A DNA stretch of 64,000 nt from Symsagittifera roscoffensis (GCF_963678635.1 NC_087062.1:34321651-34385650); one strand, 5' to 3'. Positions 1 to 14,600 are shown, counted from the first letter of the stretch. Notes: a model not told the origin generated them from the letters alone. Program-made: numbers and translations.

Positions 1-2545
1 AAAGTAATTTTCAACTTAATTGCACTAAAGTTTTAAAAGCTAGTGCAATACTGGCTGTTGTGCTCTGTCGTAGGTTTTTATCAAAATGAATTTCAGTTTG
101 AATGAAACATTTGAAAGTTTCGGGTGTTGTTTTTTTTATTTGTCAATTTTTTTAAAGATTCGGTGGCTTTTTGTATCGCAAGTAGTATATATATTAAAAA
201 ACCAAAAATTTGCTGTTGCTGATGCTTTAAGCAATTTTCATTGAAGTTGCAATTGCAATGTTCTTCAATGTTATTTCAGGGGATTTTTTTTCTTCACTTG
301 TGTCTGCTCAAAGATTGTCGCCTTTGTTTCGTCGTGTAGCTAATTTACTTATTAGACTAGAGTCAGCTTAGTGTGTTATTAAGAACCTTTTTTCCTAACA
401 TAAGTCGCAAATATTGGTGCCACTTTTGGGGCATCTTTACAGCTTTTTGATAGCATGTGCTTTGAAATTCGAATAGTAATAAGTTACACAGTTGATGCAT
501 TTTTAATTATTCAAATGAACCGAAACAAGTTATTTGTTTCAAACAACGTAACTCAATAAAACTTGATTTCAGAAATTTTCTAACTCAATATATCTTGCAG
601 TTTTTTGAAATGCATAATTTAAACATAATGTGGCTTTATACTTTGCGATTTGTTACAATCAAATTAGTGTGGATGCCTTCAGTTTGTTATATTTTTCCTA
701 ATTATAATTTGCACAAATATCTATTTGTATTTGGTGCCACTTTTGCTTAATTTTGTAGCAATTTATTAGCATATGTAGCTGATTTGTTCGTGAATAGTGT
801 TTGTCGGTGGTTAAGCATGAGTGGCTCAATAGTTAGTGCGTGAGACTCTAAATCTCCTGATTACAGTAGGTCGCAGATCGAATCCTAAACCTAGCCGAAT
901 TTTCCTAATTCGAGGCTTATTTCCATTTTTTCTTTTTGCACTTTCTAGAGATGCTTTTTTTTTGTGTTCTAGCTAGTGATTTCGAAGTTTCGCCTCTATG
1001 TCAAGTGTTTGGCATCTTTGCCTAAAATGAAACTTTACTGAGAAATACGAAAATTGGTTTTTATAAGATCTAGTTTTTTCGATCTTTTTTTTTCATTTTT
1101 CCCGATTCATGTTTTAAAAGTTAAAATAACAAGGGTATTGCTATCGGGTACTAGAGTTTTTCCCGTAAGTAACTTATTTCACACAATGATTCGAAATAGT
1201 AAATTTAGGTTTAGTTCATAATAGATTCAAAGTTTTTGCGTCATCGGTACACGTTGTCTTGTGCAAACGAATACACCTGTCGGCCTAATATTTGCCTGTT
1301 TATGTTGTGTCGGCTTAGAATCGTTTATTTTTGCTGTAAACAATTTTCATTATAGTAGCTTAGATTTTATGACATAGTTTTTCATGGCAATAATTTTTTT
1401 TTGCGTTTTCTTTTTTTCTTTTGTTTTTTCCCCGCCTGATAAGTTTCGGCCCAGACTAAATGGGCTTAGTGGCCTCATTCTGTGTCCTTTGACGAGCGGA
1501 AAAAAGCTTTTATGGGCGTGTGTTTGTATTTTGTGTCTCAATAACTTTTTTCATAACAGTTTTTTTAATATGTTTTTTTTTCCGGCTGAATAGGTTTTGG
1601 ACATTGTATCGGCCTGGTGGCCTCATTGTTTCATTTAGTGAGCAATTAAAGGTTTTTGTGTTTTTGTGTGCTCTGAGGGCGAGGAGGACTTGTTAATTTT
1701 TTTATGCCTTAAGTCTTGTTGATTTTGTTTTTGGCTTGAAGGGTTTCTGCTAAGGTATTTTCGGCTTTGTTGCCGCATGGTAAATTTTGTTCTGATGCTA
1801 GCTTCACATTTTTTTGTCTGGCATGTTTTTGTTTCAAACTAGCCTGATTCGTTCTAATAGATCTATTTTTTTGACATTTTCCAACTTTTTTCGATTTTTT
1901 TCGACCTGGCGTTTTCGTGTTTTGTGTATCGCAAGTGGACCGAAATGCAGCTTCGCCTCGGTGTTTTAAATTTCGTTTTATCGGCTTCATTGGTTTTTTT
2001 TGTTATGTCGACTAGTTTTTTTCAGTATTGTTTTGTGGTGTTTTTTCAATTAGATTTATGATTCGGTGCCTTTCTGTATCGCAAGTGGTGCGAAGCTCAG
2101 CATCGCCTGTCTGAAATTGAATTTGTGTTTTTCCTAAAAAAAATCCTTTGTCGACTGAATTGTTCCCATCTTATTTCCTATTCGCTAGCAAGCTATGCTA
2201 ATTTTTGCAAGTGATGCAAAGCTCAGCTTCGGCTCTGTGTTGTACTTGCCAGACGATCGATTGTCTTGCAGAGTGGAACTAGTTTTTGTTGCCGTAAGCA
2301 ATTTTTCTTCAAGAAAAATTAATTCAAATAAACTGTGTCGGCGACTTCAGCATATTTTGAGAATAACTGCATTTTGAATTCCCGTTCTGTTTTCATTTCA
2401 TCCCGCTGGTGGGTTATGGCAAACTTGAAAATTTCGTCTTTCAATTATTGAGGTAGTTTGTTATGTTCTAAAGAATTGAAGTGGACTTAAACTGTTTTCT
2501 ATAATTATTCATACAAATAAAGTGGAAAAGATCTGACTTTTCTAG
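1..2545. repeat. T-rich dispersed repeat modules in an eIF3b intron
   Basis: No coding exon was found. The plus strand is strongly T-rich and made of diverged modules. One module, with TCGCAAGTGGTGCGAAGC as core and often ending TTCGCCTCTGTGT, occurs near 165, 970, 1908, 2060 and 2197 here, and again near 12150, 22500 and 34480. A second motif, CGGCCTGGTGGCCTCATT, occurs at about 1450-1480 and 1603-1628. AAGGGTATTGCTATCGG...TTCCCGTAA at 1132-1167 recurs at 11640 and 21725. This looks like old interspersed repeats rather than one intact element. Confidence 0.6.
811..935 (+). repeat. tRNA-like SINE head (pol III A and B boxes)
   Basis: An A-box-like run (TGGCTCAATAGTTAGTGCG, about 822-840) is followed by a B-box-like run (GGTCGCAGATCGAATCC, about 868-884). 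The 3' extension (CCTAATTCGAGGCTTATTTC) is nearly repeated after the B box of the copy at 45612-45715. A shared non-tRNA tail points to a SINE family rather than a tRNA gene. No acceptor stem pairs. Confidence 0.5.
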
Positions 2546-2689
2546 GGAGATTTATATGGATGGGTTCTTGACGAGCAAGCACGTGACCACTATGCCGTGA
2601 TATACAACTTCGACGAGCACAGACAGACGAACCAAGTGGCTGTTATCCAGAATAACTACTCGCAGCCCATTACCCTGCAGGAGAAAATG
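2546..2689 (+). CDS. EIF3B: eIF3b coding exon (visible residues 1-48)
   Basis: The acceptor is tttctag and the donor gtaaca; 48 codons, phase 0 at the 3' end. It begins GDLYGWVLDEQARDHYAVIY, matching the segment that enters the first propeller blades in eIF3b (vertebrate ...RDQY(A/S)VIF...). An earlier exon must lie left of base 1, because no coding frame with splice sites was found in 1-2545. Confidence 0.9.
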
Positions 2690-5600
2690 GTAACAAATTA
2701 CTTGATATGACATAGTGGTTCCGACTTAAGTTCCAACAACTGAGCTCAATTTGCGTTTGTAGTATTCCGATGTGTATGATAATCAGAGCATAAGCATGAA
2801 ACTTGGTAGCAGAAGGAAATGGGATTCGTTCAGATCAATAATTAAAAAGACGTATATGTTGGATTAGCTCATTTAATTTGTGGATAGGAAAGGTGCCCTA
2901 CGGCGGAATTATTAGCAAGATCAGAGAATTGTACTGTGTACAAGAAATACAGTGCTGATTTAGGATCAATTGAGCAATCCCCCCCGTATTGACCAATTGA
3001 GCTATCTCCCCCCAAGCAAAAACTAAGACACCTCAAAAAGGCGCCAACAAACGCAATTAGATGGTTGATGTGTTTATGGCACGCAATCAATTGATTGACT
3101 GAAGTTAATTTTATATGAGTATCGATAAAAATTTTGAAAAAGAAAAAAATCGAAAAATTGAAGAAAAAAAAATTAATTTGTAAAAATGTTGTTTGGGCGA
3201 CTCTTGCCTCTCATTGAGGAAAACGAGTATCAGGCTTGGTGCTCTGAACTTGTATCTGAATACCAAAAAAGCTCTTCAGCACCTTACTATTGTACGCAAT
3301 AGCTTCTTTTTTCATTTAGGACAGAAAAAAGTCGCTTTATGTGCCTCAGTTTTATTGATTTTGCTTTCACTCTGAATGTAATTTTTGAGCTTTGATATTG
3401 TAAAAGTTGGCGTTCCATATTCGTTGGAGAATCTCGTTCATATCATATCATTCAAACTATTTTCAAGTGGTTATAAACATGTCTGAAGTACCTATTGAGC
3501 TATCTCCCCACCCCCCCCCCCCCCACCCCACGCGAGAATGGCTTTTTGGGGGGGGGGGGGATTGCTCAATTGATCCCTGATTTAAATTAAACGAACAAAC
3601 TTGGAAATTTCAAACGCGTGTTTCCTCAAATTTGGTTAAGATTAGACAAAAAGTGAAAGAACAAAAATTGCTTAGAATTTCACCAGAATTAATATGGTTT
3701 AGTTTTTTCTCCAAAACTCTCAGCCAAAATTTAGTCCAAAAATGGGTCATTTTGGCTTTTTTCAATTAATCAAGAATTTTACTCTAATACTACTTTGTTA
3801 ATTGATGAGAAATACATATCACAAGAAGCCTCTTAGACAGCCCAACAAAGTTCTAGAAGGGTTAAATCTCCAAAAACCTGTATAAGAGAAAATATTTTTG
3901 CTTGATAGTCAAGAAATGTGATTTTTACTATATAAAACCCAAAATCTTTGCTTAAAAACAAATTTTAAACAATTTATCCAAATTTTTTGGAGATTTAAAC
4001 TTTCTGGAACTTTGTTGGGCCGTGTCAATTAACAAATTAGTTTTAGCGTAATTCTTGATTAATTGAAAAAAAAACCAAAATGTAAATTTTTGGTTGAGAA
4101 TTTCCGCGAAAAATTGCACCATATTAATTCTGATGAAATTCAAAGCAATTTTTGTTAAATTCACTTTTTGTCTAATCCTAAACCAATTTGAGAGAAACGC
4201 GTATTAATTTTCAAGTTTTTTTCGTTTTGTACGGATAATTTAAATCAGCACTAGATTCTATGACTAAATTTTAGAATTGGACAGAAGCTACAGTTCTATG
4301 GTCACCCAGAGGAGCATACTTGGCGTCCATGCACAACAAGGGTGCAGCTCTTTGGGGAAATTCGAATTTCGAGAAGATCATGCGCTTCAAGCACGATGGC
4401 ATCGATTTCATCTCGTTCTCACCGTGCGAGACCTACCTGATAACTTTGAAGAACCCGATGTATGACAGACCAGGGGAGTGCATAATATGGGAGATTTTGA
4501 GTGGGGCGGAGAAAAGGAGGTTTCAAGTGACTCAAATGGACTCTTTGCCCTTCTTCAAGTGGTCGCATGACGAGAAGTACGTGGCCAAGAAGGGAGATGG
4601 AATATTGCAAGTTTATGAAACACCGGTTAGATACTTCATGAATCAAGATTTCCATCAAATTCGAATAAGGCTAGTTTTCTTGGGTACCGCGGCAACTCGC
4701 AAGAAAAGACAACTCGCAAAATTTAAGGAAAGAGACAACTCGCAATTTTTCAAGCTTATACTTTATATTCTCGGTTTAAGGGCGTCGGTGGGCGCGCGTC
4801 GCGGCTATAACCGGCTCTAAATTGTATAAAGTCCTACCCTCTGTTGGCAAGCTCGCAACACGTTGGCGCGAGTGCGGCGGTGAGTATGTTGCGAGTTGTC
4901 TTTTAATGCGAGTTGCCTTTTCTTGCGAGTTGTCACATTACGGATTTCTTTGGCCAAGAATTTGTAAATGCTCCCACATTTCTTGTAAATGCAACAAGTT
5001 GGAAATAGACAACCAAGACCCAACAGTTGTAAAAAATATCTCCTTTTGTCAAAAACTTTTGTATATTATTTGATGAGATGGATTTATTATCGCAAGAGAT
5101 GGATAATTATCTCAAGTATTTAAATTCTATTTGGAGTTGATGAACGTGGTGAAGATTCTTATTTAGTTCGTGATATCTTTTTTTCAGGAAAATGTCTTAA
5201 ATTTTGTTCACGCTCAAATTTGAGTTTCGCGCTTTGACTTAAGATTTTTTTTCAAGTTCAGTTCATTTCTTTTGTTACACTAGTGAACAAAATTAAACAC
5301 AAATTTACGTTGTTTTTCTCAAAAACGTCTTTTTGTCAAGGTCCATATTGGACATTTATTGGGAGTTTCACCAAAGTTTTTAGATCGACCTCCAGCAAAT
5401 AATCTAAACTACAATCTCTGAAGATTTCAATTTTTGATTTGCATTTTTTCACAGTTATTTCCTGGTCTAAAAATGCCAGTTTTCACCATGTGTATTAGGT
5501 TTCTCCAATGGTGTGAAATAATACGAAACAAAAGAGCTAAGGAAAGTTATCACACAACAATGAAATTTACTCGTTGAAAATGTTTCACATCGCATGATCA

Positions 5601-8600
5601 GTTTATACTACTCCGCTGATTCAAAAAAGTGTTCACTCCCATAGAAACCTCATGGCAAATGGTTAAAACTGGCATTTTCAGAATTGGAAAAACAACTGGC
5701 AAGTGATTTAAATCAAAAATTGAAAGTTTAATAGAGTGTACTTTTTTTCTGATTTCAATGACTGTTTTCTAACTGTATCTTGGCTATATATCCAAAAAAA
5801 ACAAGCCAGTTTTTTTCCCGTACGTTCATGTACTCTTTTCCAACTGTCTGTTGGCTGTTTTAGACTTTCGGTCTTTTGGATAAGCAAAGTTTCAAAATAC
5901 CAGGAATACAAAGCTTCGAGTGGTCACCGAGTGGCAATTACTTCATCTGCTGGATACGAACAGTGAAGAAGGAAGATTCGCTCAAAGACGTGCCGGATAA
6001 AGTATCGGTCATTGAAGTTCCCAGCAGACGCGACCTCTGTTCTAAGTCCATGTTCTTTGTTAACTGCATACATTTTCACTGGCATCCGATGGGGGATTAC
6101 TGTTGCGTGCAGAGTGATCTGAGAGGCAAAAAAGGAGTGAACCATTTTTTACATGTGTTCGCCTTTGGAGCAAAAGAAATCCCAGTTGACTTGCAAGAAA
6201 TTAAAGGTATGAATTCTTGCGATGAATCAAGTATTCATCACGAGTTAATTTATCTAATTTTACTTAAATCGTAGATTAAAAAATGAAATATGATCTTCAA
6301 GATCAAATATCATTCACGAGTTTGATTGATTATATCAAAATGCAATCGGCCAGCTAGTTCTTCACAGTGTAACTAATTACAATTCACGAGTTATTGTTTA
6401 GAACCGATTCAACAATTTGCATGGGAACCCACAGACACAGCACGGTTTATCGCCCTGGTCGGAGAAAATCCGAGAACAACCGCTTGCGTGTTCAGTGTAC
6501 AAAAAGGAGATGGCATTCGCCAGATTGGCAGTATCGAAACACAAGCTAATTTTGTGGCTTTCAGTTCAATTGGCCGATACGCAGTCTTAGCTGTGCTTAA
6601 AAAGTAAGTAGTTTGGATTTACTCTCATAATATTCCTTTTAATTTGGTTCACTTATAGTTAGCACTTTTCATTCCCCATGATACCTTTTACGGAATCATC
6701 GCCTTCTTTACCGTTGTGCTGTGAAGGTGAAACGACTGAGACGCTCTCCATAAATACCATCACTACCACAAGTTAATTTGTCCTGATGAAGTATTATTGA
6801 ACAAAATCAGTGTTCGCTCATTACTTCGAAGGTTTTTTTTCTACGTAATATGCTCAAACTAATATTTTGGAGGTTTATTTTCGAATTCATTTATCAAATA
6901 GGGTAAATTACGCTCGTAAGTGTCAAAGATCAAATGGCACTGAAACAAGAGCTCGAATTTGAAAAGTGGTCTAAAGTCAAACTTTTCTAGCGGCGCAGAG
7001 ACAATTCAGCCAATTTGAAATACAGAAAGTTCAGCCAAAAAACTCAGACATTTCGACCAAATTAGACATTTCGACCAAATTAGATTAAAGAGACTAGATC
7101 AAGAGAAAAAATAAACTTGGTTAATTTGATTAGAATCAGAAGGCTTTCAACTCTAACAAAAAAATTTCAAGTATCAAAACAAATGTTCTATGCTTAAAAT
7201 TCTTGGATATATGTGCATTAAAGGTACAAAGTTTTAAATTCTCCTTTATATAGTCTCGATTGTCATTTCTTGCGTTGTGCATGAGTTTTGAATTGGCGAT
7301 TGAATATTTATGTTTCGATTTTCTGATAATATCACAGGCCATTAGTCTGGACAGTAATTTTAGCTTCTTTTGCTCATCTTTGAAACCTTAAATGAGCTTG
7401 ATGAGGGCTTGGTGCTTTGTCGACATGAATTTTTTTTGAATTTGCCATTCGATGCCTCCACTGCATTATTCGTACGAGGTTCTCCGCTGAGCACCGATTA
7501 AAAACGTTCCAATTGGCAATGTCAAACTTTGTTTTGACGCGTGTTTCCTCGACAGGCACCAATATCGGTGTCTTCAGAGTAGTCCGATATACTATGAAAT
7601 TCCTCTGAAGGATCTTTTTCGGAGATCTTCAAATGCAAACGTTACATCGTCAAAGGGAAGGAATGCCAAATAAATCATTTTTTGACTTTCAGGCGACACT
7701 CATCATCGTCGTGGTAACTGCGCGTAAATCCAAGTATTTGTACATTGCGCCATACTGCCTGGCCCAGGTGGAGAAAAATCAGAATTGATTTTCTGTATCA
7801 AGCTGTTTTTCTTAATGGCGTTGCGCCATGCTGCCTGGCACAGGTGGAAAAAAAATCAGAATTGATTTCCTGTATCAGGCTTTTTTTTATGATGGCGTGG
7901 CGAACAGCGGCTTCATTATCAATTACTTCTTTTTTTTTCTGAATTGCTCTAAGGAGCAAAAAAGTTTGTCATACGTGTCATGAGCCCTGTTGGGCAGCAG
8001 AGCGTTAATCAAGGGTATAGGTGTTTTCGATCACACCATGTATAGTATAAACTTGGTAGAAGACATCTGGTGCCACTGAAAAATTTCCGTCGCAATGGCA
8101 GTTGGCGGACTGAGAAAGCAAATCGAGCACAGGTAATACTGCAAATACTCAAACTCCATCGTCCGAGTTTTGTCGATGCTCTCAAGGTTTTTTGGTTGTG
8201 GCATTGTTTCTAAAGCTTGTTGCGTGATTCGCATTATACTTCAAAGGGACGCAGAGTAACTGGATATTGTCGGCGCTGCATAAATAGGAAGTAATTTGAA
8301 GTCGTTGAAGGCAATCTGTCGGGAAGCGTTATCAGTGTTTGTGCCGTTTTCTCGAACTTCGTTTGCAAATTTCTTAGCTCGAATTTTTCTTAGCTTAGGT
8401 CAGTTCAAAATCCCTACTGCTCTGATTTTTCCGAATGTATATTGCCATTTAATGAAGCCGTTTTTAAGTTTTTTTTCACGGTATCTATAACCATTAAGAC
8501 AAAGATGCTTTTTTACGCTTTCAGATAATACGAATTCCGTTTTATACGTCATTTTTTGGTAAAAGTGAATGAACGAGAATGATTCAGATACTAATAAACA

Positions 8601-11600
8601 AATTGTTAAAACTAGTTGCTAATTAAGATTAATCAACTTTCCTTGTGCAACTGTGCTAACTAACTGCAAAAAGTAGGCGTTAAACTTGATACTGGTTTTT
8701 GGTTGGACAATGTTTTAATCGCAATTAGTTTATCTTTTTCAAGAAAATTAAGTTTCAATTTAGTTTCAACCAACTACCCAAATAACCTGATAGGCGGTTG
8801 CACCCTCCCCCGCCTAAGGTATGATAAGAATAGCAGCGTAACTGTGTGGCCATTACATGGTAAGGGTGTTGAACCGTTTAACTGATATCATTTTGACCGC
8901 CTGTAAAAATCTCAGTTCCGCGTCTGCTTTCATGTAAATTGTTTAAATTTTAAGTAATGTGCAGTCTTTTGTTGAGTTTCAATTTTATTTAGCAACTATT
9001 CTAATTTTTGAAATACTATGATTGTTGTAAAAATTTATTATGTTTAGGCTCTCTTGGTTCTGTTAGTTTTTTTTGCTTCATTTGTATTTGAAAGGAATGA
9101 TTATAAGCCGTGTTATTAAAGCTTTGATGTTTAGCTGCATGTGATAAGTTTTTCCGCGCACGTTTTAAAGCTGTGAATAGTCTTTGGTCAAATTGTCTGA
9201 CTCATTTTGACTGAATTGTCTAATTTTGAATTTGGCTGAATGATCTCTCACCAAAATTTCTGAACGCGGTTTTAAGTATTATCTATTTACCACCCAGGGT
9301 GTCAAAAAAAGGTTCACCCTTGATCTAAGTTTCATTCATAATGAGTCAATCATATAGATTTTCGTAAAAATTGCTGGTGATTGTTATTTTTCATTGAAAA
9401 TATGAAACAATCCGGGTTCTGTGCTTTTTTGAGCTCCTTAAAAACTGTCTTTGTGCAATGTTTTTGTTTAAGAGTAATGAAAGTAGTTAAGACTCTTATG
9501 TAGGTCTTGCTGATTTTTTTTTCAGGAAAAGTCTTGAAAGTCTCTAATAACTACAGATGTGCATTCATACATATTGATATATTTATGAATGCACTTAGGT
9601 ATATATGCACTTCTTGAGTTCAATTGAAGTTCCTCTGCCGAAAGTGACGTAAATAGCTTTCTCGAGCGTGGAAATTGCGCGAAAAAACGAACAGTTTCTA
9701 GTTTCGAAAGAGGAATTTATTCTTAAGATTTCCCAGCGGAATAAAAACCTTACCTATTGGTCCAGTTTTCTCTAGTTGGGTTTATGTTATCAAAAGAGCG
9801 CCAATCATAATTGGTCTAGAAATTCAAAGAGCTGAAAGGGCATCTATTTTTTTCTTTGAAATTTGAAAGTTGGGATTTTTTCAGAAAGTCATGGGTTGCT
9901 TGCGTTCATTACTGTTTTTCAATCTTTGTGGCTAGGTTCGTTTTTTTTCTTCTGGTAAACGTCTTTTTTAACTGTTTTTTACGCTTAACTTTGATCTTTC
10001 ACGGTTTGGCTTTAGTTTTCTTTTCAAATTCATTTTCTTTCAAAGGAAATCAAGTTACGCTCTCCAATTATAGAAATACAAATTGCGAGAGATTTTAGTT
10101 TTTTAGATGTAATAATATAATCAAATATTGACTCAGTTTCCAGAATGGAGTTAATTTTTTGATACGAAAGATTTTTGAACACAAAGATCTTAAACGTGAG
10201 ATATTTTTTTTGTTGTTGAAAAATACTAGAAAAAATCTGTCTTTCAATTTCCTTGACTACATTGAAACTTTTCCAACTCCATGTCGGCTATGTTATTTTG
10301 ATTTTCGGCGTGACATTTGGCGAAAGATCAGAGTTGTCTGCGTTGTATGAGCTCCTGGTTCTAAAAATTGTTGTGACATTTCTGGAGTTTTTTTTCGTTT
10401 TCAGCAACAAGCAGGCATCAAGCACAGGAACATTGGAGTTTTTGGACATAGACCAAGATCCGGTCGCAATTACAAATAAGGCAGAGCACTATGGTATGTA
10501 TGGTCTTGAGTGGGATCCATCTGGAAGATACTGTGCAACATACAACAGGTGTCTCTTCACTAAGGTCAGTGTTTTCTTAATTAGACGGATTGCAGAACTC
10601 AGCAAACAGTTTGAAATTTATTGATGCTAACTCAGTTAGAGTATAAAAGTGCTCTTTAGGTTGCGGTTGTTTTACAAAAACTCAATTGGTATGACCAGTA
10701 GGCTGTTCAAGACTAATTAATATAAACCAGTATTTGAGTTAAGTGGACTTGCTTTCAAAACTTTACTAAAGCCATAATTGTTGTCGTATTTAAGATTTAT
10801 TTAAGACGATTTATCTGGGCTGAGTAGTGTTGCCTCACCCTCAAGCAACGAGCACGGATCATGGTGGGCCTCGAACATCCGACCTTTCGATTGAGAGGCG
10901 GAGACGTTACCACTTCACCAACGCTCTTTTCGATATATTGTTGCTTGGGTTGAAACAGATGATGTTGCATGGGTTTTTGGTACGCTTTATTCTTAATAAA
11001 TTACTGTTTTTATTTAAGCACGACAATCATGTGGAGATTTTCACTTTCCAAGGACGTAGACTGCAAAACAACCGAATGGACTCCCTGTATCAGTTCACAT
11101 GGAGACCGAGACCGCCTAGATATGTGACACAGGAGCAGAAAGACGAAATCAAGAAGAACTTCAAGAAGTACCAAAACAAGTTCGAGACACAAGACAAAAT
11201 GTCACAGTCCAAGACTTCGAAGGTGAGCGAGACATTGTATTTACTACAGCAACTGGAAAAAAAACTACAAAGACCTTTTCCTAAAACAAAAAATGATATC
11301 AGGTAGCGCAGACTTGATGTGAGAATAGATAATCAATAATTTAAGAAGCGCAAAATATTTTTTTCTGAAAAGGACGATTGAGCTAGGTTATTATATTTTA
11401 AATAACGTTCAAGCCAAAATTTTGATATCAGCTTCTGATAATAGTTTTTTTTTCTTCTGAACTTCGAAAATAATCAGATCAGTTTTTCTCGATATTGAGA
11501 CAGCGGTATTTTTTTGAACTTTAATCACAACATGAAGTGATATAAAATGAAAATATGCAGGTGCTTTTTTCTATCGTTTTGTCCCGAGAAATAACATTAT

Positions 11601-14600
11601 GTTTATCACTTTCAGAAAGTGTTTGCCTTTGAGACTAGCAAGGGTATTGCAACCGGTTATTTGGCTTTTTTCCCGTAAACAATTTGGTTCACAAAATTCG
11701 CGCGTGAAGTGTTTTACTTGCTTTCTTATAAGTTCATTTTCAATCAAATATCTGGCGTAGAGGTAGCATCCGTTAAGACGTAAAAGGCTTGTGGTTCGAA
11801 TCCGGCCGGGAGGTGGTTTTTGAACTGCAGTTTTTGCGCTTTCTCGTTATATCGTCCGTCGGTTTATTTTATCGACTTAGTTCCAGTAGCCTGACTTTTT
11901 TTGCAAGTTCAGTTTTCTTCCAGTTGCTGTAACACCCATGCTTGAGACGACAAACTCCTGGAGTTCGATTCCAGTCGGGACCTGTGTTTTCGCAAGCAGA
12001 AAATTGTCGGCTAATTTAGATTTTTTTCTGTATGCTTATTTTTGTCAGCTTAGTTACCGCATAAATTTTTTTGGAAAATTCTAGCTTTACGAAAGCTCCG
12101 CAAATGGTGCAGGTAGTAGATATTTTTTTCATTTTAATCAATCGTAGTCATTCATTTTTGTATCGCAAGCGGTGAAAAGCCCAGATTTGCCTCCATGTGT
12201 CAAAGATGAAATTGTATGGCCCAAATTAGCATAAACGAAAACTTTTCAAGAAAACTTGTTCATATTAGATATCAAACGCTTAATGTTGCTGCTTTTATAC
12301 AGCTGGGCTTTGAGGGTCATTGCCATGTAAACTGTTAGAGATGTCTTTTTTTATTTTATCGAATAAAGTTTAGGCTGTTTGGGTCCCTACATGGGTTTAA
12401 ACGGGAGATTCTCTAAGAAAACCATATTATAATTATCACTTCTAATCTTTTGCATCTAATCAGGAGTCAAATACAGTTGGACTTTTTTGACCCTTACTGA
12501 GATCTGGATGCAAATTCAAATACTGAGTGCAAAAACAGTATAAAAAAAAGGACCCTGTCATGAGGTGACATTCGGTACCTCGTTCCTTACGTGTTCTTTT
12601 TGCAGTATCTCTGCAGTTTGTGATGTTATTAACCTTTGGTCAAGGTCAGCGGAGGCATATGTTGAGTGCCGCGTTGAACGTGGTCACTCTCTACTTTATC
12701 TTCATCGATGTTTGATGTTGTCATTTTCCTTTTTATAAATCTCTGTCGAAAGTCATTATGTTATTCAAGTTAAATTGATACCGTGTATCTGATTAAACTA
12801 TTCCTTTTAACCAACCATCTAACTAAGAACAAATTTACTTTTCACTTTACAACCAAGTTTTTGAGTTAGTATTTCTCGGCAAATGTCATGACGCAGTCAG
12901 CCGTTCGTGTGAATGAAGACAGGACTGTCCTGTTAGGCATAACTCCCTTCTGGGTGAAACCATCTATTAACCCACCGTTTATGTGAGAGTCGTGGGTTGG
13001 CCAGTTTTTCGGACTCAAAGATAACTTTAACCCACACGACTTTCTTGCCGCGCCCGTGGAGATGATTGATGAACCTCCTCCGAAACCAAAAACTGTTGGC
13101 ACTGGGGAAGATTCATCGGAGGCCAATGCTCGAGTCCTCAGGGATTAAGCAGCTGTCCGAATAGTGAACGAGTTGAACACTGAGCGTAGGAGAAAAGGTC
13201 CAGGGTTAAGTCAAAACTGGTTCTATCATGAGGAGGCTAGATTAAAATCCTGGTTGTTTTTCTCGCTGGGTAATGAAGGCCAGAGGCGATTTGCGGACTC
13301 GTTTCCACGTCAGATTTTAGTGTTACGTCATTCAGGGATTTTCACATTAACTGTGAAACGTTTTTTAAAGTGGAACGTGATTACACAGTCGAACGGACTA
13401 AGCTGTATAACACTTTCTTTATGCTAGAGAACGACCATCTTTCTATGCTCGGCTGAGGAGTGCTCAGGTTGCTTTATGCAATTGACCAAATGCTCAAGAG
13501 AGGGAGATTCTCAAAGACCTTTTTATTGGATGAGTTCGTGATGTTGACGTCGAACAACAGCTCATCAAAGCCATGACGGATTTAGATAACACTTTTAAAC
13601 TTGCGTTGGAATGTTAGAAGGGAGCAAGCACGTCAGCTCAATTTCAGAAGCTACTTCCTCATAATCAGTATTCGAATACCATTAAAGTCAAACAAGAACC
13701 AGCTTTTTCTATTCAGCAGTCTAGAGGAAAACGCAATGGTCCTCAGAAGCAAGCGATTCGTCAAAGTAACCAAGGTAACGAAGGCAAAAAATCATGTTAC
13801 TTTTGCGGTAATCCTTTCAGTCTAGACCACACAAAGTCTTGTCCAGCTCGGGAAATTACGTGATACCTCTGTAAAAAAAGTGGGCATTTCGCGAAGTGTT
13901 GTAACTCGTCAAAGCGGAGGGTGAACTTGGTTCAGGAAGAAGAGGCAACGCCCAGCCCCTCAGTAGATTGTAACTTCATAGATGTTGACTATGATTGCGA
14001 TTCGGACAACCGGAGTATGGCGTCTTCCAAGTAGAAGATGTAGTGATAATCAACAGCATTGATGTACTCAAATCAGCTGGAGGTAAACCCAGGAGCCTCA
14101 GCATTCAATTCCGGTCAGGCCCTAGTTTTTTTAATTCGACAGTTGATACCGGAAACCCGGTCTAGTTTCTCAACAAACGTTCTTTCAACCCTTTATTGCA
14201 ACGAAGTCCGTCCATTGACTTTCGGGATGTTGCGAGGCACCCAAAGAAAACCACTTATGTGGACTATAATAAACGTCCAATTCGTTTATTGGGCTCGATC
14301 AAGGTTCCTATCTCTTCTAATTGTTAGAAGGTTGAAGATGCTACTTTTCTCATTTCTGAAAACCAAACACGCAATCTGCTGGGTCTGGACCTTCATGAGA
14401 AGTTGGGGGTGGTGACTACCCAATTGCGGGCTGAACTCATTCATCTTGAAAAAACGTCGCATGATCCAATATCGGAGTACTGGAAAACGTATTTTTTAAA
14501 ACGGTACGCTCATGTATTTAATCGTCTGGGTAGATCGAAGAACCACAAAGTTTGTACTAACTTCAAAGTTTCTCTTATTCCTCGGCAAGTAAAAGGTCGT

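Noticed and set aside
4626-4820. Extension of the eIF3b exon frame past 4625
   Set aside because: Homology to eIF3b stops at the donor GT at 4626, and the next exon continues in phase; the rest is intron and transposon.
10840-10930. A functional tRNA gene on the minus strand
   Set aside because: A and B boxes are good, but a 7-bp acceptor stem and a clean anticodon arm cannot be drawn; a SINE head is more likely.
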